From Leucocoprinus leucothites (lineage: Eukaryota; Basidiomycota; Agaricomycetes; Agaricales; Agaricaceae): a DNA stretch of 64,000 nt. Where the stretch lies: NCBI GenBank assembly GCA_013368445.1, contig JAACJO010000021.1:186001-250000 (forward strand), given 5' to 3'. Below are positions 33,871 through 45,300 of this stretch, piece by piece. Every line of letters starts with the position of its first letter. Within the stretch, counting starts at the first letter, position 1. The notes beneath the pieces were generated by a model, which was not told where the DNA came from, searched no databases, and was given only the letters and a program-made list of their open reading frames with translations. The position numbers and the translations under genes are program-made.

Positions 33871-34507
33871 GATTATATCTAGCATTTGTTCCATCTACAA
33901 TACAAAGTCGATATTAGCTTTACTTAAGTAATATTGCAATTATGTTTTCATCTTTGTTTATCATTGTTTTCTTTAATTTGTTTTGACTCATTTACTTTGT
34001 CTTGTTATATTTGATTTTGTTTATGTTTTGATGACATGTGATTGTTAAATACAGCTGTGCTATATTTGGACTTACCTTGTGATCGATCAGATGATCAAAG
34101 AAGAACTTCTTTAGAAGAACTTCTAAAGCTTCTTTGACAGATTGCATCTTATATAGTTTAATTAGCATTAAGGAAGCTGTATGCTTCTCTTCTTTCATTA
34201 GAAGCCCTTAGCCCTAGTTAATAATAGATACAGACTTGTATCATATATAAGTTGTCGACATCTATCAAGGAAAAACATCGTTTCTACTTGGTTAGGTAGA
34301 GACTCAATATGAGCCTTTATCTAAAATAAAGTCAAATTGAACTTAAGCCCTAAGATCTCAATTACTAAAGTCTTAACTCTATAATTGCTGTATTATAACT
34401 CTGACTTTGTAAATGACTTTGTCACCTACTGAGAAGGAGTCCCCTTTGATAAGATCTACTCAATACTTATTGCACCAGCTTACAACTGGGCTGGCATCAC
34501 TATAACA
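33871..34507 (+). repeat. Remainder of the 3' LTR of Gypsy copy L
   Basis: It starts GATTATATCTAGC, which is nucleotide 14 of the LTR, and ends CATCACTATAACA at 34507. With 26582-26599 it makes a complete LTR with a 5-nt overlap. Together with 33347-33870 it forms a head-to-head LTR inverted repeat. Confidence 0.88.
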
Positions 34508-37107
34508 TCTTCACAAGCTCCTTGGATGGGACCACCATCAGTATGGTGATGGTCTCTTCTTCTTAGTTACTGCTGCCCACAAACCTTCGAACAGAATCTA
34601 TGTCAAAAGGTAAATCACCCATAGCAGTCTAGGGCTCATTGTACTCAAGTCAATTCAATATTAGCTGGTTGATCTCAAATGTTCAGCAAGAGACCAGTTC
34701 CAATGCTTTCTTTGAAGTATATAATGACCATATCTATGACCACTTTCAAGCACTTGCTGATAAATGGCTACCATGTAAGTTAGAGAACCCATTTTATATC
34801 CACTGTATCCTCAGGGCCTTATCTTCAATAACAGGCCACAATAAGGCAACAGCACCACTCCTCGCCCAGATATTGAGTGGAAAGTACTTCATGCATCACT
34901 TTGATGTTGATTCTGTTACAAGGAAGGAGTTGCAAGAGGTGATCTCAGCCTACCTGACTAAACTCTTGGGTTTGGCTATTTTTCTTTCTTTGAGGATACT
35001 TTGTACTGAAATATCTATTGTAGAAGTGTCAGGCCAGTCCGGAACTTTGCCCTGGTCATCGCTGGAGGACCGTACTATCTGGAAATTATATCTTCTTAAT
35101 ACTACATTACTTGTAGACTACAACAACATTAATCTGGTGACTATGCCTGGTGTTATAGTGACGCCGGCCCGGTCCTAAGCTGGCGCGATAAGTATTGAGT
35201 GGATCTTATCAAAGGGGACTCCTTCTTGGTAAGCAACAAAGTCATTTACAAAGTCAGAGTTATAATACAGCGATTATAAGAGTTAAAGACTTGGTAATTG
35301 AGATCTTAGGGCTTAAGTTCAATTTGGCTTTGTGTAGATAAAGGCTCGTATTGAGTCTCCACCTAACCAAGTAGAAACGATGTTTCTCCTTGGTAGATGT
35401 CGACGACTTATATACGATACAAGTCTGTATCTAATATTAACTAGGGCTAAGGGCTTCTAATGAAAGAAGAGAAGCGTACAGCTTCCTTAATGCTAATTAA
35501 ACTATATAAGACGCGATCTGTCAAAGAAGCTTTAGAAGTTCTTCTAAAGAAGTTCTTCTTTGATTATCTGATTGATCACAAGGTAAGTCCAAATATAGCA
35601 CAGCTATATTTAATAATCACATGTCATAAACAAAACCAAACAAATTACAATGAGTCATAATGAGACAAAGTAAATGAGTCAAAACAAACTAAAGAAAACA
35701 ATGACAAACAAAGTGGAAAACATAATTGCGATATTACTTAAGTAAGGCTAATATCGACTTCGTATTGTAGATGGAACAAATGCTAGATATAATCAATATA
35801 CATAACACCTGGTGAATATGTTATTCCTCTTACAGAGGATTTGTCCAAAAATCCTGATATTATTGACTTCAGTCAAGCCTTGTAAGTGGCCTATCTCTTT
35901 GCTCTGGTTTGTATTGACCTTTATGATGTAGGATATTGAATACAACTTGCTCAAGCCCCATTCAAGATGAACAGATGACCTTTAAGCCGATCAGTCCTGC
36001 TGATGATCATATTGTATTTGGTGGTCCAGACATGCCCCAATTACCATCAGCTGTCGGAGCTTCCAGGAGTAACGAGGACCTCATCTTCCACCCAACAATG
36101 CCCCCACCAACTCAGCTGCTCCACAACTTGAATGCAGATGCTGCTCCACTTCCCAGCCAGAGCCCTACACATTGAGAGCCACTACTCTCCCCAAGCCCTC
36201 CTCCAACAATGCTGAATAGGAGAACGACTGATGTACGCCACCTCATTCCAGGTTTCTAAACTTGATCTAACACTGGCTTTTACCAGGCTATTCCAGATGG
36301 TTTCCACCACAGCCCAGCCAGGAGCCTGTTCTCTCCAATGGCCTCAAACAATGAGGAGCTGGTTTTATGGACAGGGCCCTCATCCTATCAGTCAAGCCCA
36401 CCAGTAAATATTAGCATAAGTCAGATCCACCTTCTTATTTTGGACTTTAACCTTAAATTGAATTTGGATTCAGGTGTCTTGGAATCAGCATGCAAGTCCA
36501 CTTGGTGCACCACCCAGTCCAGCATTAGCAAGTGACAAAGACACGACCCATCCATGCAAAAGTATTCAAGGATGTCATGCTGCCATTGTTCCTTGAGTGA
36601 CTTCTTCCAATCAACTGCAATATTCAATCCCTGACCACAATATCACTGCTCAAGGTACATGAAAACTCAGGTGTTTGCTTGTACTACACAATGGCTCATT
36701 TTATTTTCCATGTCCACCTACAGCCTCCGACTCAGCTAGGCCTAAGGGTCAAGGTAGCATAACATGAGGGAACTGGAGGAAGGGGCAGAATAGTACCATT
36801 TCTTCGAAGCCGAATACCACTACTCCCTTGGAGACCACTGTCACCCAAAATACCCAAGGTCAGAAATGACACCATGAAACCATTGTACCTGTTTGCACCT
36901 CTAAGTGTACTACACGGAAGCTGCAGCCCCCCAAACCTATGACCACTAAGGACTCAGGGATCATCAAATGGTACATTCATCTTCTTTTCTAACAATTATA
37001 CTGAGGCTTTCCACAGAAAGCCTGGTTATGACCTCATTCCAGTTTCAGTCAAGAACAATACAGATAACCAACCTACCAAGCATCAAAAGAAGAACAATAC
37101 AGTCTAG
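34508..37107 (+). pseudogene. Unknown multi-exon gene interrupted by a solo LTR
   Basis: Exons splice plausibly. One ends at 34609 (HKPSNRIYVK). Intron 34610-34664 joins it to SWLISNVQQETSS. The exon continues to 35150 and, once the solo LTR and one copy of its target duplication are removed, reads on as VTMPGEYVIPLTEDLSKN to 35881. Intron 35882-35931 follows, then Ser/Pro-rich exons around 35932-36235, 36290-36402, 36474-36651 and 36721-36973, ending near 37107. I recognise no domain. TGA codons at 36173-36175, about 36596, about 36767 and about 36868 sit in otherwise open exons, again consistent with CGA. The 5' end is lost at the Gypsy boundary at 34507. It may be a host gene or the passenger gene of another element. 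Confidence 0.5.
35151..35807 (-). mobile_element. Solo Gypsy LTR, 657 bp, target duplication CCTGG
   Basis: It begins TGTTATAGTGACGCCGG and ends ATACATAACA. CCTGG precedes it (35146-35150) and follows it (35808-35812). It is the same family as the LTRs at 26600-34507 and 50179-50799, and the longest copy in the window. It presumably arose by LTR-LTR recombination after insertion into the exon of the surrounding gene. Confidence 0.93.
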
Positions 37108-38459
37108 CTTAATGTGATCGCTCTTCTCTCAAATATGTCAGTATTTAATACCCAAGCCACTTTCCTTAGAAGCCACTTTTCTAGGCTCATTTTTAAATAT
37201 TGCTTTGAACCTTATTTTGTTTCTTGAATGATTCGGCCCTGGTTCTCTCTTATATCTATTTGTAGTTGATCCACAGGCATTATTGATTTCAATAGGACTA
37301 AATATGCAGTGTTGATATGTGGCATTAATTTTTGATAGAGATGAGCATGCTAACTATCTTTAGAACCAAAGCAAGTGTACCAGTGGTTGACCACTCACCT
37401 AGATAAGATGGTGTTAATACTACCATCAAAAGAGATGGTCAATGTTGAGTCCTGGCCTTCACCACTGCCGCTGGAAGGCTTGATGTTCAATACCAAATTT
37501 TGCTCACTGCCACTGTCAGAAGGGTCAACATTCGATGCTGAATTTTGATCTCCACCTCTACTGCCAGAAGGCTTGACAATCGACACTGAGTTCCGTTCCC
37601 TACTACTACCCCTGGAAGACTCAACATCACTTGTCGAGCCTGGTTCCTCACCACCACCCCTCTTCCAACCCCTAGCCCTACTCATGAATACTCCCATTAC
37701 CCACAAAAATTGAATTGACCACTTCCATTACATGCCCCTTGAAGAGCATATGCCACTACAAAAGTAGCTGCACAGTTAGTTATCTTCACTCCATCTAATA
37801 AATTTTGATCGCTCACCAGAGGCCCTTTAACACTTTCCTGATGTTTTTGAACCATATGGACATTGTGTTTCTTGGATATGGGGTGGCAGTGGACACTAGA
37901 AGATGCTGTTGATGTGGTTGGAGGCAAAAAAATGACGATGAGCTTATTTCCAGGGGATCTCCCAAATGAGGGCCAAGTGCATGTCAACAAACAGTCAATG
38001 CATAACAAGCGTTCTCAAGCTCACCATCGGTGACAGGACTTTTCAGAGGTAAGTTGCAATGATTCAACAGCCAGTGGTGGCTTAAAGGTCTCATTAGAAA
38101 GTTTTGTTATTGAGCCCACTGGAGAACCATGCATGCTGGCACTGGAAAGGCGGGAGATCCTGGATGTTGGCCAAGACTCCAGGTATTTCTGTTGAACCAG
38201 CCCCTAGTATTTCACAGCCCATCTCTCCTATGCTCTTGAGTACCGCAACTACTGGACTTGGCTCTGTGGCTACTAGTCTTGATCTCTGAAGCAGTACAGT
38301 TTTTTCATTGCACTGGTGCATGTACATGACCTTCCCTCCGAAGACTTCCACTCCACTTGATAGCCATCGAGACAATTGTTTGCGCCTATATCACTCAGCT
38401 GTATATGACTGGGTGCCAGTTGGAGTATGGTATTGATCAAATTTAGAAAATACATAGAA
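37108..38459. other. No gene recognised; Ser/Gly-rich minus-strand frames
   Basis: Minus-strand frames at 37706-37395 (Ser/Gly/Asp-rich with repeated PSGSG-like motifs), 38008-37697 and 38375-38094 could be exons of one decayed gene, but I could not join them in phase and see no domain. Confidence 0.3.
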
Positions 38460-38760
38460 TGTAGTTGGCAAAAAATCTAGATTCAGGAACAATACTGGTT
38501 ATGACAACAGACAGTGCTTGTTTAAGTTTAATCTGGATTGTTGAACATGAGGAATAATATACACCCCTTGTTCTATGACTGACCTTGCCTAAATCTGGAT
38601 TAAATCTGGATTGAAAGTGGCAGAGCCATTCAGTGCTGCATGCTCTGTAACTGACTTCATTTGAATCTGGCTTTAATCTAGATTAAATCTAGATTTAAAA
38701 CAATCCAAGCAAATGAGAGTTGTTATTCATGGATTAATCCAGATGACTGAAGTCCCCATG
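38460..38760. repeat. Cluster of palindromic decamers related to AATCTAGATT
   Basis: Seven or so copies of AATCTGGATT / AATCTAGATT occur near 38466, 38528, 38590, 38602, 38655-38695 and 38740 (the last as ATTAATCCAGAT). AATCTAGATT is its own reverse complement. They sit just upstream of the oxygenase pseudogene region. Their function is unknown; they may be protein-binding sites or a degenerate satellite. Confidence 0.5.
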
Positions 38761-39483
38761 GTGAAAGTGACAATTCATCCAATTGTCGCAATGCAGGAGA
38801 TGCATCTTAAAGCCTTGCTAAAGGCTGCAGTGGATACAGAGTTTGACACTTTCAACATGGCCTCAGAGGAACAGGTAGAGGACAATTGGGGTGGCCCTGA
38901 AGAGGAGGAACCCATGTTTGAGGATTAAGAGCCCATGCTTACAGATGCAAAGGCTACTATCTCCGAGGCTGAGACTGGCAGCATTATGCTGAAACAAAAA
39001 CTTACTGCTGCCACTCCTCCAGGTATTCTGACTCATGATATCTCCTCATAGGCACTCACACCAGGATTCTGACTTGAATAGGGACCAAAAAACTTGCTCC
39101 TGAGGATGATGGTGACCACGATGACAAGGATGGTGATGGCAATGTACTCTTTCTAAATCAAAAACAGAAAAGGCAGAAATCTTACAAAGAATGGAGGGTG
39201 GGAGCTTGTTGTATTAGTCTGATAGCTAATGGCCATACCATCTGACAAAAGCTCAGGGCCACAATCATCAATGCCACCAATGCCATCCAAACCACCTTCA
39301 GCACCAGTCTATTCCTAGTAAATCCCAGGGGCTATCAGGCATGGCCATTTGTCAGCTCTCCAGATGATCTAGATCTTCCAGTGCTTACCTTATGTGCACT
39401 GGATGCTGCCAAGTACACCTATATACCCTAGGATAGTGCATTTGACTTCTCAGTATTGATGTGATTCAGTTGAGGGCCTGATT

Positions 39484-40394
39484 TTGTTGACTCTGATCCT
39501 TGTAGGTCAAACACCCTGCCCTATTCTTGATGGTCTGGGATGCATTGTTGGTGCCCTTGCAGGTAGACCAAGCAATGACAAATTTCTGCCAGCCTGTGAA
39601 TGGCTTTTCAAGGCAATGCGCAAGGCAGGAGTAGAGGTTGATTTTGATGAATGTGATGAAGACCACCCATGAGGCAAATTCCCTGCCATCAACATTGGCC
39701 TTACCCTGGGCCAAGGCTCAAAACAACCAGGTGTCCAAAACCTGAAGAAAAAATACAAGGAGATGATGGACTGACTCATTGTGAGCAAGGAGTTTCAAGA
39801 TCTAGCTGACTTCCACAACTGTGAGCCCTATCCACCCTTCCATCCTCTTACACTGTTCTCACATCCAACATATGGCCAGTTGCACTTCTTCTCTGGTGCC
39901 CTGATATGTACTATTGCTTCAGAGAATGGCTCCAAAAGCTACTCAACCACCCCACATATGGCAGAAAACTCACAAAACTGACACCATTGAGTATATATCC
40001 TTCAGTGGCATTCAACTTTGGGCCTCATGCCTACTTAGTTCACCACCGAGACACAAAGAACTGTCCCTTTGGGTGGTGTGCCATCTAGGCCCTGGGGAAT
40101 TTCAACAAGATGAAAGGGGGTCACCTTGTCCTTAATGACCTCAAGCTTACTATTGAGTTCTCTCCCAGCTCTGTCATTCTCATTCCCTCTGCAACGCTTA
40201 CCCATGCCAACATTCCCATTTTGAAAACCAAGGCATATGCCTCCATTACTCAGTACTTTCTAGGAGGAATTCTTCAATTTGTTGACCATGGATTCACCAT
40301 GCAAAAGTCCTTGAAACACAAGAGCAAGAAGCTCCAGCAAGAGGTGTCAGAGATGAAGTGGTTGCAGCTGAACAAGGGTCTTGCTATGTATTGA
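39484..40394 (+). pseudogene. TET/JBP-like 2OG-Fe(II) oxygenase (agaricomycete family), broken
   Basis: Motifs in the order typical of the fungal Tet-like oxygenase family: GKFPAINIGLTLGQGSKQPG, FNFGPHAYLVHHRDTKNCPF (His-x-Asp in HRD), FGWCAI, GGHLVLNDLKLTIEF, ILIPSATLTHANIPI (distal His) and ITQYFLGGILQFVDHGF. Members are predicted nuclear dioxygenases; some oxidise 5-methylcytosine. Breaks: TGA at 39670-39672 (after DEDHP), TGA near 39774, a frame change near 39900, and TAG near 40087. An acidic frame at 38713-38928 may belong to its N-terminus. The family is expanded in agaricomycetes and often lies among KDZ transposons, though I see no KDZ transposase here. Assignment to TET rather than another 2OG branch is inference. 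Confidence 0.6.
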
Positions 40395-41044
40395 CCCATA
40401 TCTGATCTTGTTTCTGACTGATTGTAATATTGAATATGTATCTTGCAAAATCTGCAATGGAAAGTACTGGCTTTGAGCAACAGTATGAGCCCTCACAGTT
40501 GATTGAAATGGGAAAGAAGAATTAGGGACTGAAATATTCAATTGCCAAGGTTATAGCCATTGATTAGTGGCTGATCTCAATTAAACTATAACTTAGGACT
40601 ATCTACTTTATCAAAGAATGCCCTCCCATCTCTGTGACAGCTAGTGAAGCCACCCACCCACAACTCTCCAGAACCATTGCAATATGCAATACATTGTGCA
40701 GAGGAGTGAAAGTCAGAGGAACTGAGGTTGCCCATTTCAACAGAAGGTGACAAGGGCATTAGATGCTGCTTTGGAGACAACAGGGTGGGCATTGGTTCAC
40801 ACATAGGCTATAAATGCTGAGAATTCATTTAGTGGCTATATGCAAGGTCAATTTCCATCTTCCTTCCAATAATCAAGAGACCTACCAGAGCATTACCCCT
40901 GCCAAACCTAGGCACTTCCTCCAAATACAACCCAACCAAAACCCAGCCAACTTTCTGTCCAACCCCTCATTGACTTGATCCAATGAAATTGGTGGCTGTG
41001 AGATTGGAAGTAGGTGCACTGAAGGTGGCAATAAACCAGCTTTA
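40395..41044. other. No gene recognised
   Basis: Low-CpG sequence with only short frames. Nothing is assigned. Confidence 0.35.
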
Positions 41045-41730
41045 GCTATTGAGACAGTTTGTCATTCTATAACTTCATACAAGATGCTGCATGTGAAGTC
41101 CAATATCTTGTCAAATTTGATGATATAGCATTTTCCTCCACCAGAGAGGACTGGGGTATTGCTATGTGCAGTGGAGGGTTAGAGGAGAGAGAAGGAGTGT
41201 AAGAGGCCAGGAGGCATATCTCTCAAGCATGAGCTATTTGGAATCTGGATTTCAAGTGACACATGTAGTTAAAGCAGCTGCTGAAGGTCCTTTACCAGAT
41301 GTGTAATCACTTTGGTCAAAGGATATGCCAGTGGAGATGAGTTTCTTACTAATCAACTAATTTAGCACAAAAAATGTGTCAAAAATCCATATTACTCATG
41401 TGCAAACAATAGTGTTCTATTTGGTGTAGCCATTCTCAATGCTCTCCTTGCTTTAGCACTTCTTATCAGTATCTCAGGCAGTGCACCTCAATGCTCAGGT
41501 GTGCCAGCAACAGAGTATGTGCTAGCCAGAAAAAGCGGATTTGTGGGGGTGCAGCAGGCACAGATTTCTCTGCACTTGTGCTATCACCCATTTCAATGTC
41601 ATCCAGCTAGAGGATGAAGGTCAAGGGGTGTGGGGGCAACATCCCAATAGTGGATGAGAATATCAACTTGATGGGTCACAGCATTCATAAAAGTGATGCC
41701 AAGCAAATCATAGTTCTGTTGCTGAGTATA
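41045..41730. repeat. Dispersed repeat R, CpG-depleted copy (partner at 61.98-62.62 kb)
   Basis: It is colinear with 61980-62620, for example ttttcctccaccagagagga here against ttttcctccaccggagagga there. Almost all CpG sites of the partner are TpG or CpA here. The copy is cut at its right side by Tc1 element B. Confidence 0.9.
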
Positions 41731-43338
41731 CAGTGGCGTCCAAAAGTATTGCATATTGCACCATTATATGACTTGCCAATGTTATCTCCCTATCTGTCTG
41801 AGATCAATGTCGTTTAATTCAAAAAAATTGTTTACAGAGAGCTAAGGATGTATATAACCAAGAGAAAGTAGAATAATAGCACAAAAAAGAAGAATGAAAA
41901 CAAAAAAAAGACTATAATACGAAAATAATGGTGCAATTCTTTTGGATATTATCTATTGTGAGATAAGATGAGGGCTTATTGAGATGAAAACAGAACCGCT
42001 CACCTTGAAACAAATTAGTACTTGGTGTTTCCACCCCAGGCCTTGATGACAGCTTGAACACAATGTAGCATACTCTCAAAAAGGGAGTCTAATGACTCCT
42101 AAGATATATTCCCCCACTCCTCCTCGAGTGCAGCCCACATCTCCTCCCGGTTGTGAGGAAGGACAGTGCGAGCATACACAAGGCAGTCCAATTGATCCCA
42201 TGCATGCTCTATGATGTTCAAATCAGGGCTTGAGGGTGGCCAGTCCAAGTGATGAATTTATTTCTTCCTAAAAAATTCATCAGCAACCCTACTCCTGTGC
42301 TTTGGGTCATTATCCTGTTGGAAAATCAGCGTGCTTCAACCTGTTGACCTCAATTTATAATCCTTCAATGTTCTTAGATATGATTCCTGAAGGATCTTGA
42401 CATAATCCAGGCCACACATGATCCCTAAAACCTGATGAAGCCGCCCTACTCCCTGACTAGTGATGCACCCCCATACCATAAGATTACCTCCCCCATGCTT
42501 GATGTTCTTCTTTGTAAATCAAGGGTCTAGAGCCTGTCCAGGCTTCATCCATGCATATTGATGACCATCTGACTTGAAAAGGAGGAATTTTGACTCATCT
42601 GAGAAAATGACCTCCTTCCAGTCTTCAACAGTCCAATCAGAATGCTGGCATGCCCACATGAGTCACTTCTTTTGATTGATTGGAGTAATGTAGGGACAGG
42701 CCCTCTGGACACGGCAGATCAATCCCTGCTCCTTTAGGGAATGTGCAACTGTTTGGCAAGACACATCTGGGAATGTGGTTTTGGCCAATTCAGTTGCATT
42801 GGAAACCTCCATTCGGGCAAGCATTCAGGTTCCAACCCTTACTTGGCATTCATCCAGCTTTCAAGGGCGACCAGACTTAGGCCTGACATAGTATGGATCC
42901 TCAGATTTTGAGAATCTCTCGAGCACACAGCCAACAGTAGACTGATCAATACCAATCCTGGACCCAATGGCTCTATAGGACATGCCAGAAGAGCAGAGTT
43001 CAGCAATGTGGGCAACTTTGGATGGGGATGTGTAGACCATGATGTAGAGAAATTGAAGAATGTAAAAACTAGGGAGAAAGCTCACTTGTGCTTCATCTAT
43101 ATAGCCTTGAAGGTAAATTAACTCAGATGTCCAAAAGAAATGCACCATCGGTGCAGCACTAATATATTGATTTCATTTCTACATGACACTATACAGTGAA
43201 GTTTCACCTTCATGATAATTCCTCATGTCCTAGAGCACAGAACTATGTACTTTGTTTCACCTCAAGTGTTGCATGAATGAGATAAGCAAGATTAAAGTAT
43301 GTGATCACGTGATGGTGCAATACTTTTGGATGCCACTG
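41731..43338 (-). mobile_element. Tc1/mariner element B, complete
   Basis: TA flanks both ends (41729-41730 and 43339-43340). The termini are CAGTGGCGTCCAAAAGTATT on the left and its reverse complement on the right with one change (GCGT to GCAT, a CpG loss). About 200 bp inside each end lies an inverted copy of the terminal motif (around 41930-41948 and 43131-43149). Length is 1608 bp. Confidence 0.92.
42015..43040 (-). pseudogene. Tc1-like DD34E transposase with seven nonsense codons
   Basis: A single frame of 342 codons runs from ATG at 43040 (MVYTSPSKVAHIAELCSSG) to TAA at 42017-42015 with no frameshift. It contains helix-turn-helix YRAIGSRIGIDQSTVG, IFSDESKF, IFQQDNDPKHRS and SSPDLNIIEHAWD, with 34 residues between the last Asp and Glu. 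In-frame stops: TGA at 42861, 42825, 42663, 42519 and 42336, TAA at 42258 and TAG at 42099 (lowest base given). Five of seven are TGA. It is a different lineage from element A. Confidence 0.92.
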
Positions 43339-43340
43339 TA

Positions 43341-44139
43341 AGTTAGGCACCTGGATTCAGGGTCTCCAAAAATGGAAAACTGGCATTCAACAAACAGACA
43401 ATATTGCATCCAGCCAGGCTCTGAACATAAGTTGAAGGCACCTGCTTCATTATCAGATGGAGCTGGTAGGCATGGCACTGCTGGCGTACTTCATTTCCAC
43501 CAAGATAAGTGAGCTGACTAGAGTCAGATACTAAGCACTTACCAAAGAAAAATAACAATCAAAGTCCCCACCAAAAAGCCTTACTCGATGTCCTATGCTG
43601 GTTGGTTGAGCTCCTCCAAGGTTATGTGTTGGTGTGATACCAATGAACAGGTGTTTTGCCATATAATGAGAGAACTAAAACTCATCTCCACCAAGTCATG
43701 TTTTCAAGAAACTATTGCTATCATCCTTCTAACTCCATGCTCTTTGAGTGCTATCAAGTGCTGGATGCTATGCTCTTTCAAGTGGCTGGACAAATGATGC
43801 AACATCAACCCCTGCCACATCATCAATTCAATCTCTTCTCCACTATTCAACCTATTCCCTCACAACCTCTCTGTGCTGCAAATAAGCAGGCTTTCAGTAC
43901 CATCAGCAAGGTGAAGTTATTCTGGACTTACCCCACTGTGCTTCCTCTTCTCAGCTTTGCCTCAGTGTAGTACTCTACTTCCCTGAGGCTGGTTATACCC
44001 TCATTTCAATTGGCCGAATTGATGATGCCAGGTACCCTGCCACATTTCCTAACAGAAAATGCATAATTCATGATGCCAGGTGCTTGGGTGGCAAAAATCC
44101 CTAGAAATCCAAAAGGGTTGTACAAGATGGTTAGAGAGG
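43341..44139. other. No gene recognised
   Basis: Right flank of Tc1 element B leading into the Copia fragment. Frames at 43588-43797 and 43656-43970 have no recognisable motif; they could be Copia gag debris. Confidence 0.3.
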
Positions 44140-45300
44140 AGGAAGAGGTGAATGCAGTTAGGATTTATATGTGATGGTCTGGTCACAGGCTTAAAGTTGG
44201 AGAATGGTGGAGATGTTGATATTTTCTGTGAGTCCTGTGCCTAGGGCAAAGGTGTTTGGTGAAGAAATGTACTCAGATACCTGGGGACCTGCACAAGTGG
44301 TGACTAAGGGAGGCAAATATTACTTTATTACTTTCATCAATGACTATTCACCTCAGACTCACATTGATATCCTTGTGAATAAATCAGATAGCCTCCAGTT
44401 ATATGAGGAGTTGGATGCACAAGTTGAGCCTCAGCTTGATGTGTATATCAAAGCCTTCCACTCAATTGGGGAGAGAGTATGTGTCTAACAAGTTTCAGTC
44501 ATATCTCAAGGCTTGTGGAACAATACAAAAGCTTACCATTCATGACACACCCTAGCACAATGGCATCACCAAACAACAAAATCCCACCATACTCAAGCAC
44601 AGTTCCACACCAGCCATCTTCCCAAATTGCTGTGGGCATATGCTGTCTTGCATGTTGTCTGGTTGATGAATCAGATGAGCTCCAAGGCCACTGAGGGGAG
44701 GACTTCCTTTGAGTTGGTATATGGCAAGAAGCCTGGTTTGGGTGATCTGAGAGAATGGGGTGAGGAAGGATGCATCAGGTAGGTGGGCTAAGAAGGGTCA
44801 TTGGGTGGGGTATGATGTGGAAAATAATGGTTCATGCACTTACTACTCACACATGGGCACTGTCAAAATCGAGCACAACTTTTGTTTTGTCAGTGATAGG
44901 CATTCTGGACTCAAAGGGGAGAAAGGACCTACAAATGAGTCACAGAACACCACACCTACCCACAACTTTTCAATTGACACACCTGCAGCATCTGCTCCTC
45001 CAAAAAATGTGGTCCCTGATCCCATTCCCAGTATTACCACAAATAATGACTTGCATCATATCTTGTGAGCCTGACAACATCAAGTGTGGAGACAATGTTG
45101 GTGATGCTGATGAATCTGGCACATGTGACCCTGAGCCTGCCAGAGGCCACAGCAGATTCAAAACCCTAGTTTGAAAGCTCAAAAGATCCTTGAAGGATGA
45201 GTGGTTGGCCTTGGTAAGGAGCTTGATTGGGTCAAAGTTCATGTGCTAGCAGCAGAAATTGAGGAGCCAGAGGGGCTGGGACCTGGGAGTTTGAAGGAAG
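44140..45300 (+). pseudogene. Ty1/copia integrase-region remnant
   Basis: 44204-44488 encodes a Copia integrase core: FGEEMYSDTWGPAQVVTKGG, then YYFITFINDYSPQTHID (family DDYSRxT). After a frame change come KLTIHDTP and HNGI, then FELVYGKKPG-like sequence and GHWVGYDVENNGSCTYY (44760-45068), the usual spacer after the integrase. Stops and shifts are frequent. Gag, RT and LTRs were not found on this strand nearby, so it is a truncated copy, of a lineage I cannot equate with the remnant at 19-20 kb. Confidence 0.75.
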
